From: an uncultured Lachnospiraceae bacterium
GTDB lineage: Bacteria; Bacillota; Clostridia; Lachnospirales; Lachnospiraceae
NCBI GenBank assembly: GCA_937910785.1
Contig: CALDLG010000045.1
Coordinates: 25,896 to 89,895, forward strand
Direction: 5' to 3'
Length of the DNA stretch: 64,000 nucleotides
Both the position numbers and the translations under genes were made by a program. The notes beneath the pieces were generated by a model that worked only from the letters and a program-made list of their open reading frames with translations, was not told the origin of the DNA and did no database searches. Below are positions 43,842 to 51,610 of the stretch, piece after piece (position 1 is the first letter of the stretch; each line of letters starts with the position of its first letter).

Positions 43842-44090
43842 TTAATTTGCGCCGGCTGCGATTTTCTCAAGCGCACAGGCCAGCTGATCCGGACAGGATG
43901 TGCTCTTAAAACCGCATTTTATTCCTTTCAGCTTTCGGATGGCGTCTTCTGTTTTCATGCCGGTGACCAGACTGGAAATTCCCTGTAAATTGCCGTTGCA
44001 TCCGCCTGTGAATGCCACATGTTTAATGATGCCGTCTTCGACTTCAATATCGATGGTGTTAGAGCATACGCCCTGTGGTTTATATATCAT
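43842..44090 (-). CDS. TSCPD-domain protein (TIGR03905-like)
   Basis: 82 residues from the ATG at 44090, which has GGAGG upstream. The stretch CSNTIDIEVEDG, FTGGCNGNLQGISSLV and the closing KSTSCPDQLACAL define the TSCPD family. The same domain occurs at the C terminus of vitamin-B12-dependent ribonucleotide reductases, where the Cys pair passes electrons. Stand-alone copies of about 85 residues are common in Clostridia; their role is unknown. It sits 29 bases upstream of murG. Confidence 0.85.
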   Translation of the reverse strand: MIYKPQGVCSNTIDIEVEDGIIKHVAFTGGCNGNLQGISSLVTGMKTEDAIRKLKGIKCGFKSTSCPDQLACALEKIAAGAN

Positions 44091-44225
44091 AACAAAGACC
44101 TCCTTTATTCGGTATTGTACCATTGTCCTCACTATATCATAAATTTATGACAGTTTCCAGTGTTACGGGCAGAAATGAGCGAGAAATATGAAGAAACTTC
44201 TTGATGCCTTACACGTTGGGAATTA

Positions 44226-44254
44226 TTGAGATTCTTTTTCTCCCTGCCTATAAT
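44226..44254 (+). promoter_or_regulatory. Promoter of the membrane protein gene at 44280
   Basis: TTGAGA (44226-44231), 17 bases and TATAAT (44249-44254), 25 bases before the start. Confidence 0.7.
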
Positions 44255-44279
44255 GGATTTATGAAAAGGAAAGAAAGGT

Positions 44280-44957
44280 GTGGTCGTTGATATGCTGCAA
44301 TTCGTTTTGAAACATCCGGAATTTATGATTCCCATTCTGATCTTGCTTTCTTTAAGTATTATATGTCAGATCAGCATGGGTGTGCTTTGTCACAGATTGA
44401 TCTGGGAATCGGAAAATATGTCGTCTACCGCCAATAAATCGTTACAGCAGCTGAAACTGAAATTTTCAAGCTGTTGTAAACTGCATGAAGGAATGTCGAA
44501 TATTCCCGTTTTCGTGGATAAGTATATGAATCAACTGAAAATAGGCGGGTTTTCATTGTCCGTCTTAAAGCATCTTTCCGGACAGCTCGTGCTTTTATCC
44601 ATTCTCCTTTCCGGAATCGGCGCCTGCAGTGGAATCGTTACGGGAGAATCCGTTCTGTATATTGTTCCTTATTATGTCATCAGTTTTCTTGGTTTATACT
44701 GTTATTTCGTGATTTCCTCTCTGGTCGATATCTCCGGAAAAACACAGATACTGCGTACCAACCTGATTGATTATCTGGAAAATCATCTGGTAAACAGGCT
44801 GGAGCAGACGACACTTGATTTAAAGCTCGTGCAGGGGGAGGAAAGCGAAAAGAAGGAAGGTGTGGCCCAGAAGACAGAAGACGGGCAGGAAGCGCCGGTT
44901 CTTTCCCGGTCGGAGGCGCAGGAACTGGAATCACTGCTCAGGGAGTTTCTGATATAG
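44280..44957 (+). CDS. Membrane protein of unknown function
   Basis: 225 residues from the GTG at 44280, nine bases after AAAAGGA; ATG 44292 is an alternative. One membrane helix lies near the N terminus (FMIPILILLSLSIICQIS), and two more in the middle (QLVLLSILLSGIGACSGIV and YIVPYYVISFLGLYCYFVI). The C-terminal 60 residues are highly charged and cytoplasmic, ending in a Glu-rich helix. The topology is slightly like MotA/TolQ proteins, but their motifs are absent, so I do not assign it. It has a strong promoter and a terminator, so it is a single-gene unit. Confidence 0.75.
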   Translation: MVVDMLQFVLKHPEFMIPILILLSLSIICQISMGVLCHRLIWESENMSSTANKSLQQLKLKFSSCCKLHEGMSNIPVFVDKYMNQLKIGGFSLSVLKHLSGQLVLLSILLSGIGACSGIVTGESVLYIVPYYVISFLGLYCYFVISSLVDISGKTQILRTNLIDYLENHLVNRLEQTTLDLKLVQGEESEKKEGVAQKTEDGQEAPVLSRSEAQELESLLREFLI

Positions 44958-44977
44958 ATGCGGTGATAGATGTCTGG

Positions 44978-45004
44978 CAGGAGCTGCCCTTCGGACAGCT
45001 CCTG
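44978..45004. terminator. Terminator between convergent genes
   Basis: Perfect 9-pair stem (44978-44986 with 44996-45004) with a 9-base loop and a short T-rich stretch on the plus side (GTTTCTGCTTCTT). It can serve the gene at 44280 and perhaps the facing lipoprotein gene. Confidence 0.7.
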
Positions 45005-45014
45005 TTTCTGCTTC

Positions 45015-46235
45015 TTACCAGGTTTTTTCAAGCCGGGTATTAAAATCGACGGCAAACGGATTATCCGGCGCATTTTGCAGCGATTCATAAATTTCCCTTC
45101 TTCCGTCGCTGCTCTCTTCCGCCCAGTATTCGTATCCGGTGAAGTAGCTTTCCATATAATCGTCCCAGGAATCAAAGTCTGCCTGAATGGTTTCCGCAAC
45201 CGAAAGAGAAGCGTCAAGCGCTTCTTCCAGCGAATAATATCCGGCCAGATAGAAGTTGGCAATCTGGCTGAGCGCACGGTTGTAATCCCAGCCGGATGCG
45301 GCGCTTTCTCCGTATTTCTCATATCTGCCATACCATTTGGTGTAATACAGGGCCGTTTCTTCGGTCATCTCAAAGTTGGCGAGCAGAAAGGCAGTCCGCT
45401 CTTCTTCGCTGATTTCATCAATTCCTGTTTCTTTGAGATATTCCATGTCCGCTTCGAAATCCGCTCGATGTCCGTTAAGAAGGAGCCAGTCCAATGTTTC
45501 ATTCGCCGAATCGGTATCCGTTACGCCCCAGCTGTTATCCAGAAGGTGTCTTATGGTTATCTGGGCTGCATCGCCCGGCTCAAGGCCGCCGAATATCTGA
45601 TAATCCCATCCGTTTGCATCGATCAGGACAGAATTGGAGGCGTTAAACCAACGGATGGTATCCGAAAGGTCTGTGGAGGGAGTCGATTTGGCGCTTATGA
45701 TCTCGGCGTTTTCCTGAAAAGAAACACATACCTTTCTCAGATAATCATCATCATGCGGGTTTATGACCGGTTCGGTATTTAACAGAAGATAATGTGCATA
45801 AGACGTTTCCCAGTACAGGAGGCTGGCTTCGCAGGTATTGCCGTCTTCCGTTATCGTGCAGGTATATGCCGCGGAATCGATAAATTCTTTATTATCCGGT
45901 ATACTGTATTCCTTTTTGTCGGATATGGAGTTGGCGTTTTCCATAAATTCGATGAACTCATCCAGACTTGAGAATCCACCCAGAGGATTTCCTTTTTTGG
46001 GAAACTGCATGATTGCCAGCGATCCCGAATCATGTTTGTCGGGCAGTTCCAGTGACAGGTAGTTGTCCAGCCCGCTGTCCACTTCAACATAGTCGGTATC
46101 GGCTTCAATGCTGTAGGTTCCGTCCGGAGAGGTAAATTCTTTCATACTTACCTCCCTGACCTGTTTTCCGCAGCCTGTCAGGAGCAGCAGCGCCGATATG
46201 GCTGCAAGTACCCCTGATTTCGATATTTTCTTCAT
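45015..46235 (-). CDS. DUF1266 lipoprotein
   Basis: 406 residues from the ATG at 46235 (GGGGAGG upstream). A lipobox follows the signal (ALLLLTGC, Cys about residue 22). The first 160 residues of the mature part are unassigned. The C-terminal half carries WDYNRALSQIANFYLAGYYS and WDDYMESYFTGYEYW, which match DUF1266, a domain of unknown function usually found in cytoplasmic proteins of enterobacteria. Its presence on a surface lipoprotein is a Lachnospiraceae-style arrangement. No functional partner is adjacent. Confidence 0.75.
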   Translation of the reverse strand: MKKISKSGVLAAISALLLLTGCGKQVREVSMKEFTSPDGTYSIEADTDYVEVDSGLDNYLSLELPDKHDSGSLAIMQFPKKGNPLGGFSSLDEFIEFMENANSISDKKEYSIPDNKEFIDSAAYTCTITEDGNTCEASLLYWETSYAHYLLLNTEPVINPHDDDYLRKVCVSFQENAEIISAKSTPSTDLSDTIRWFNASNSVLIDANGWDYQIFGGLEPGDAAQITIRHLLDNSWGVTDTDSANETLDWLLLNGHRADFEADMEYLKETGIDEISEEERTAFLLANFEMTEETALYYTKWYGRYEKYGESAASGWDYNRALSQIANFYLAGYYSLEEALDASLSVAETIQADFDSWDDYMESYFTGYEYWAEESSDGRREIYESLQNAPDNPFAVDFNTRLEKTW

Positions 46236-46419
46236 TGTGATTCCTCCCCTCAAATTTTATAATAAAGTATAGCATAAAAAAACAGGTAAATACAGCAGTA
46301 GTCAGGAAATTTTGATGCCTGCAACCATTGGTTGACAGATTTCCAAGCGATCTTGATGGATATTTTCTTTATGATGTTTTACAATTTAAACAATAAAATG
46401 GACGAGGGAGGGATTTAAG

Positions 46420-47223
46420 TTGACACTTGGAGAAAAAATATATGCACTGCGCTCGGAGAAAGGACTTTCACAGGAGGCTTTCGGAGATTTGCTCGGAGTA
46501 TCCAGGCAGTCGGTATCGAAGTGGGAAACAGATCAGTCGCTGCCGGAGCTGGAAAAGATCGTTGCGGTCAGCGAGCTGTTTGGAATTACGACTGATTATC
46601 TGTTAAAGGACAACATAGAAAGGCCGGGTCCGGCAGATATGGCGTCGGACAACGGGGCGGCAGCCGTAATCTATAAAAAAGAAAAGGGACCACATTATGA
46701 ATATAAGAGTAGTAAAACCGTAAAAGGTCTTCCGCTTATTCATATCAATCTTGGTCTGGGGCCGTATCGCGCAAAGGGTATTTTTGCGATCGGAAATATG
46801 GCAAACGGGGTCTTTGCGTTGGGCTTTCTGTCCGCGGGAATTGTCAGCGCTGGTCTGCTTTCAGCCGGTATTCTTGCAATAGGGACGATTGCGGCCGGGC
46901 TGATCGCCATGGGTACGGTGGCGGTCGGCTGTGTTGCGATGGGAGCGTTCGCCGTCGGCATTTTCTGTATGGGAGCGTTAAACTTCGGGCAGTTTTGTTT
47001 CGGCGCGTTGTCCTATGGAAAGCAGGTCGCGATCGGTGATGAAGCGCATGGAAAGATTGCGCTTGGCTTCAGCCGGGCCGCGGGAGAGCTTTATCAGGAG
47101 GTAAATGAGAACGGACAATTCGATTATCAGACGATTGAAAAGCTGATTGATGAGAGCGTGTCCCCGTACTGGTGGCCCTTTCGGGAATGGATCAAGGGAA
47201 TTTTGCGGTTGATGGCAGGATAA
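46420..47223 (+). CDS. XRE-family HTH protein with glycine-pentad repeats
   Basis: 267 residues starting with TTG, about eight bases after GGGAGGG. Residues 1-62 are an XRE helix-turn-helix (LRSEKGLSQEAFGDLLGVSRQ, SVSKWETDQ). From Gly120 to Gly200, glycine occurs at exactly every fifth position, 17 times, in the pattern small-x-Gly-x-hydrophobic (for example SAGIL, AIGTI, AAGLI, AMGTV). The stretch is hydrophobic enough to enter the membrane, or could form a beta-helix like pentapeptide-repeat proteins. The C-terminal 60 residues are charged with a Trp-rich end. I know of no assigned function. Confidence 0.8.
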   Translation: MTLGEKIYALRSEKGLSQEAFGDLLGVSRQSVSKWETDQSLPELEKIVAVSELFGITTDYLLKDNIERPGPADMASDNGAAAVIYKKEKGPHYEYKSSKTVKGLPLIHINLGLGPYRAKGIFAIGNMANGVFALGFLSAGIVSAGLLSAGILAIGTIAAGLIAMGTVAVGCVAMGAFAVGIFCMGALNFGQFCFGALSYGKQVAIGDEAHGKIALGFSRAAGELYQEVNENGQFDYQTIEKLIDESVSPYWWPFREWIKGILRLMAG

Positions 47224-47359
47224 GCGGCGCCTTTCCGTCTCAAATTTAAGGCCGCTGACTGATAGGAACTGTTCTTAACAGGCAAATAAAATCTCCGGAT
47301 AAGTGATTGGTTTTTTGCCTGCGTTTGTTTACAATAAGTTCAGACAGGAGGCGGAGAAC

Positions 47360-47929
47360 ATGATACGAAAGGCACAGAAAAAGGATATTTCCCGTTTGGC
47401 GGAAATAGAAGTTTTTGGGAAAAGAGTCGCGTACAGACCAATTTTTCAGGATGATAACGGTTCCTTTAATGAAATACAGGTCGGGAATATTATCGAAGAA
47501 TATCGACAGAATCCGGAACGGCTTGCGCATATCCGCGTATATGACGACGGCATTGTAAAGGGGATTCTCAACTGGAAGGATTATTGTGAGAACGGACGGA
47601 CGGATGAGATCGAACTGTTCTGTTTTTATGTGGAACCCTTTTTCAAGGGACAGGGAATCGGCAGAGAATTGCTGCGGAATCTGTTCGATGAGGCCGAAAG
47701 GCGGCATAAAAAAAGAATTTATGCATGGGTGTTGAAGGAAAACGCATCGGCAAGGCGGTTTTATGAGAGGAACGGTTTTGCTGCGGACGGCAGGGAAGGA
47801 CTGGTAGAAGGTACGACGGCATTTCACATGTGCTATGTCAGGGAATTGGACGTACTTTGGCCGGAGTCCGAATCCCGGCAAAAGCAGGGCGGAGAATTTC
47901 AGGAGGAAAGGAGTGGAGCAAATGTCTAA
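47360..47929 (+). CDS. GNAT-family N-acetyltransferase
   Basis: 189 residues from the ATG at 47360 with AGGAGG upstream. The acetyl-CoA loop is visible as VEPFFKGQGIGRELL (Q/R-x-x-G-x-G/A) and the later ENASARRFYERNGF is the usual C-terminal GNAT helix-strand. It transfers an acetyl group to an unknown amine. The stop overlaps the start of the next gene (XRE-methyltransferase) by eight bases, so the two are coupled. Confidence 0.88.
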   Translation: MIRKAQKKDISRLAEIEVFGKRVAYRPIFQDDNGSFNEIQVGNIIEEYRQNPERLAHIRVYDDGIVKGILNWKDYCENGRTDEIELFCFYVEPFFKGQGIGRELLRNLFDEAERRHKKRIYAWVLKENASARRFYERNGFAADGREGLVEGTTAFHMCYVRELDVLWPESESRQKQGGEFQEERSGANV

Positions 47930-49043
47930 TATTCGACTGCGGGTTTATGATTTGAGAAAAAGAAGGCAGATCGGACAAAGGGAACTGGCGGAGCAGCTGG
48001 GTGTTTCGGTTCAGACGGTCAGCAAATGGGAAAATGAAATCTGTATGCCGGATATCTCTCTGCTTCCGGAAATCGCCGCCTTTTTTCAGGTGTCGGTGGA
48101 CGAGGTACTCGGCCTGAAGCCGCTTTCGGGAGAAGAATATATTCCGGTCCAAAGCGGGGAAAAGGATTATTGGGAAAACCGGCTGAATTACCTGAAGGCG
48201 AGCAGGAAATCGTTCTGGAATGAGGATTATCTGCAGTTTCTGGTGGAAAAGGTATGGAAAATCACCGCGCCGGTACAGATGCTGGACTGCGGCTGCGGAT
48301 TCGGTTATATGGGGCAGATGCTGCTTCCGTTCCTGCCGGAAGGAAGTGGTTATACGGGGATTGACTTCAGCCGGAATATGGTCGAGGAAGGGAAGCGTCT
48401 TTTTAAAGAAGCGGGGCTGTCAGGAGAATTTATCTGTGATGATTTCAGGACATACCGCTTCGAAAGGCAATACGATTTCGTAATCAGTCATACCGCGATG
48501 CGCCATGCCGGAAATGCCGGGGCATTCCTCCGAAAGATGATTGCGCAGGTAAAAAGCGGAGGGCTGGTAGCTGCCGTCGATGTCAACCGGGAATTTGAGT
48601 GCGACGGATTTTACATTGACGGTATGGATTATCAGGAGCTTTGCGGCCGCAACGGTTTTCGGAAAATGTGGACCAGGGAGCTGGCCTGTCAGGACAGGGA
48701 TTATGCGATCGGAATGCGTCTGCCCGTCATGATGTTTCAGGAAGGGCTTATCGATGTGGATGTGCGGATCAATGACAGAGTCAGCTTCGTAACGCCGGAC
48801 CAGGCAGACTATGCGGAAAGCGTGGAAAATCTGCTGGCAGAGAAGCAGTGGGAAAAGGCCTGCAGCGCGGAAGAGGAGGAGCGGACGATCCGGCAGTTCA
48901 TTAACCATGGCATGGACAGAAAAGAGGCCGAGAGCTACTGTCGGAAGCAGCGGAAGATACAGGCGTATATGGAAAAGAACCGGGATAATCTGACATACCT
49001 GCTGTGGCGCGGACACATGATCAGCTATGGATGGAAGGCGTAA
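47922..49043 (+). CDS. XRE HTH fused to an SAM-dependent methyltransferase
   Basis: 373 residues from the ATG at 47922 (AAGGAGTGGAGCAA upstream), overlapping the GNAT gene. Residues 1-62 are an XRE helix-turn-helix (RQIGQRELAEQLGVSVQTVS). Then a class I methyltransferase follows: the SAM motif is MLDCGCGFGYMG (about 120), then YTGIDFSRNMVEEG, and SHTAMRHAGN. A helical C terminus of about 120 residues closes the protein. DNA-binding and methyltransferase parts in one chain are unusual; the target of methylation is unknown. Genes for an SAH/MTA deaminase follow, which would remove the product SAH. Confidence 0.85.
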   Translation: MSNIRLRVYDLRKRRQIGQRELAEQLGVSVQTVSKWENEICMPDISLLPEIAAFFQVSVDEVLGLKPLSGEEYIPVQSGEKDYWENRLNYLKASRKSFWNEDYLQFLVEKVWKITAPVQMLDCGCGFGYMGQMLLPFLPEGSGYTGIDFSRNMVEEGKRLFKEAGLSGEFICDDFRTYRFERQYDFVISHTAMRHAGNAGAFLRKMIAQVKSGGLVAAVDVNREFECDGFYIDGMDYQELCGRNGFRKMWTRELACQDRDYAIGMRLPVMMFQEGLIDVDVRINDRVSFVTPDQADYAESVENLLAEKQWEKACSAEEEERTIRQFINHGMDRKEAESYCRKQRKIQAYMEKNRDNLTYLLWRGHMISYGWKA

Positions 49044-49184
49044 AGAACGGTCCGCGGCAGTCTGGCAGCAGGTTGTTTGGAGAGTTGCGGGACAGCCCTT
49101 GACAGTTTCCACATGATCGGAGATACTATAACAGAGTGTGGGAAACAGAAAATTTGTCGAAATCGGAAGGGCATGGGTATTTTT

Positions 49185-50141
49185 ATGAAGCTTGTAGTTC
49201 TGGAAAGAAACAGTGTGGGAACGGATATTGATGTATCCTGTTTTGAGAAATTCGGAGAGGTGATCTGTTATCCGAATTCTACGGGTGAAAACGCTGCAGA
49301 GAGAATCGGAGATGCTCAGATTGTCATTTCCAATAAGACACCGCTTCATGAAGGCAATCTGAAAAACGCATCGAAGCTCGGCCTGATCTGTCTGCTGGCG
49401 ACAGGATACGATAATGTCGATCTGGATTACTGTAAGAGCAGGGGCATTAAGGTTGCCAATGTGGTCAATTACTGTACGCCTGCGGTGGCACAGCATACGT
49501 TACTGTTAGCGATGATGCTGTCGGAGAAAATCGCTTATTATGACGATTATGTAAAATCGGGTGCATACAGCGCACAGGACAGGTTTTCGCATTTTGACCG
49601 GCTTTTCCATGATTTGAACGGGAAAACATGGGGAATTGTCGGCATGGGCAGTATCGGCCGCAGGGTAGCGGAGCTGGCCTCGGCTTTCGGATGTAATATC
49701 ATCTTCTATTCCGCGTCCGGAAAAAGCACATGTACGGATTATAGAAGAGTGGAGCTTAACACACTTCTTGAGGAATCGGATATTCTGTCACTGCACTGTC
49801 CGTTAAGCGACAGGACGAGATATCTGATCAACAGGGACGCCTTCGCTCAGATGAAAAAAACGGCGATTCTGATTAACGTGGCAAGAGGGCCGGTGGTCGA
49901 TACGCAGGCTTTGTATGAGGCGCTTATGGAAGAAAAGATTGCGGCAGCAGGGCTCGATGTACTGGAGAAGGAGCCGATGGAAAAATCCGATCCGCTGTAT
50001 CAGATCAAGGACAGTACGAAATTGATCATCACGCCGCATATGTCCTGGGCCAGCGTGGAATCCAGAACCCGTCTGATAGAGGAAGTCGTGAAAAACATTG
50101 AAGCCTTTCTGGAGGGAAAGGACAGGAATGTTGTAAAATGA
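49185..50141 (+). CDS. D-2-hydroxyacid dehydrogenase (hydroxypyruvate reductase-like)
   Basis: 318 residues from the ATG at 49185 (GGAAGG about 14 bases upstream); longer starts lack a site. The Rossmann motif is GIVGMGSIGR, and the catalytic Arg, Glu and His lie in NVARGPVVD, LDVLEKEP and TPHMSW. The YCTPAVAQHTLLLAMML segment resembles glycerate dehydrogenases. It reduces a 2-oxoacid with NAD(P)H. The deaminase gene starts 47 bases later, suggesting one operon; the metabolic reason for the pair is not evident. Confidence 0.9.
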   Translation: MKLVVLERNSVGTDIDVSCFEKFGEVICYPNSTGENAAERIGDAQIVISNKTPLHEGNLKNASKLGLICLLATGYDNVDLDYCKSRGIKVANVVNYCTPAVAQHTLLLAMMLSEKIAYYDDYVKSGAYSAQDRFSHFDRLFHDLNGKTWGIVGMGSIGRRVAELASAFGCNIIFYSASGKSTCTDYRRVELNTLLEESDILSLHCPLSDRTRYLINRDAFAQMKKTAILINVARGPVVDTQALYEALMEEKIAAAGLDVLEKEPMEKSDPLYQIKDSTKLIITPHMSWASVESRTRLIEEVVKNIEAFLEGKDRNVVK

Positions 50142-50188
50142 GCATTTGCAATAGCCGAAAATTTGAACATCAGGAAAAGGAGAAACGT

Positions 50189-51490
50189 ATGGGAATCGTA
50201 ATCAAAAATGCACTGGTCATCGTACCGCAGGGAGAAGAAGACGTTATCCGGGAAACCAGCCTTTATATTGAAGGAGACAGGATTACCGGCATTGGGGAGG
50301 CGCCTTCCGGCTTTCAGGAAGAAAAGGTAATAGACGGAACAGACAGGCTGGTCATTCCGGGGCTGATTAACTGTCATACCCATTCTTACATGTCATTCAT
50401 GCGGAATGTGGCGGATGATCTGTCCTTTATGGACTGGCTGTTTGGAACCATCGATCCGATCGAGCAGCAGATGACGGACGAAGACACTTATTGGGGAGCC
50501 AATCTGGCGATTATCGAAATGATGAAGAGCGGGACGACCTGCTTCAATGACATGCAGATGAACATTCATCAGACCACCCGTGCGGTTAAGGAATCCGGCA
50601 TGCGTGCGGTGATCTGCCGCGGACTTGTGGGAAACGGAAACGATGAGAGAGGGCAGATGCGTCTGCGCCAGGCCTATGAAGAAAGAGACGCGGCGGCAGA
50701 CTGTGACAGACTCACGTTTTTACTCGGCCCCCACGCGCCGTATACATGCGATGACGAGTTCCTGAAAATTGTGTCGAACGAGGCGAAAAAGAATGGAATG
50801 GGCATTCACGTGCACCTCTCGGAGAGCGTGAGCGAGATCGAGCAGATTCAGGAAAAATACGGCTGTACACCTATTGAGCTGGCAGAAAAAACGGGAATTT
50901 TCGATGTTCCGGCGATTGCGGCGCACTGCGTTCAGGTGACGGACCGGGATATCGAAATTCTGAAAGCGCACAATGTCAGTGTTGTAACAAATCCGGCAAG
51001 CAATATGAAGCTTGGGAACGGCTTCGCACCGATCGCCAAAATGCTGGAAAAAGGTGTAAACGTCTGTCTTGGTACGGATGGCGCGGCGAGCAATAACTGT
51101 CTGAATATGTTCCATGAACTGAGTCTCCTGACGCTGATTCATAAGGGAACGGGTAAAACACCGCAGTGCATCAGCGCCAAAGAAGGTTTCCGTATTGCAA
51201 CGATCAACGGTGCAAGGGCGCTTGGCCTTGAAAAAGAGACCGGTTCCATCGAAATCGGCAAGAAAGCGGATCTGGCGATTCTGAATTTGAATACACCGGC
51301 GCTGACGCCGAGAAATAATCTGATCGCGGGACTCTCTTATTCCGCAAACGGTTCCGAGGTGGATACCGTAATCATTAATGGACAGATAACAATGGAGAAC
51401 CGGAAGATTCTGACGATGGATGAAGAGCTGGTATATCAGAAAATTAACGAGATCATTGTCAGAATGGGGCTGGATAAGAAAGTCTATTAA
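50189..51490 (+). CDS. mtaD: S-adenosylhomocysteine/5'-methylthioadenosine deaminase
   Basis: 433 residues from the ATG at 50189 (AAAGGAG upstream). Amidohydrolase metal ligands are NCHTHSY, the His in HVHLSES, AHCV and the Asp in GTDGAAS. GPHAPYT and MRNVADDLSFMDWL are typical of the MtaD/SAH deaminase group. It removes the amino group from SAH or MTA, giving S-inosylhomocysteine or methylthioinosine. A strong terminator follows at 51555. The AHCY homologue 2.7 kb downstream is changed at the adenine site, which supports an SAH role. Confidence 0.88.
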   Translation: MGIVIKNALVIVPQGEEDVIRETSLYIEGDRITGIGEAPSGFQEEKVIDGTDRLVIPGLINCHTHSYMSFMRNVADDLSFMDWLFGTIDPIEQQMTDEDTYWGANLAIIEMMKSGTTCFNDMQMNIHQTTRAVKESGMRAVICRGLVGNGNDERGQMRLRQAYEERDAAADCDRLTFLLGPHAPYTCDDEFLKIVSNEAKKNGMGIHVHLSESVSEIEQIQEKYGCTPIELAEKTGIFDVPAIAAHCVQVTDRDIEILKAHNVSVVTNPASNMKLGNGFAPIAKMLEKGVNVCLGTDGAASNNCLNMFHELSLLTLIHKGTGKTPQCISAKEGFRIATINGARALGLEKETGSIEIGKKADLAILNLNTPALTPRNNLIAGLSYSANGSEVDTVIINGQITMENRKILTMDEELVYQKINEIIVRMGLDKKVY

Positions 51491-51554
51491 GAAATAAAAT
51501 CATACATTTGACGGATTTTCCGCCATAATGCAAATCCTGAGATGACAGGCAAAG

Positions 51555-51604
51555 GGCCGCCGTAGCGTGATTGAAAATCATGAATACGGCGGCCTCTTTT
51601 GTTT
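51555..51604 (+). terminator. Rho-independent terminator of the deaminase operon
   Basis: Perfect 10-pair GC-rich stem (51555-51564 with 51585-51594), with a nested 5-pair stem inside its loop, followed by TCTTTTGTTT. Confidence 0.88.
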
Positions 51605-51610
51605 CCGGAT

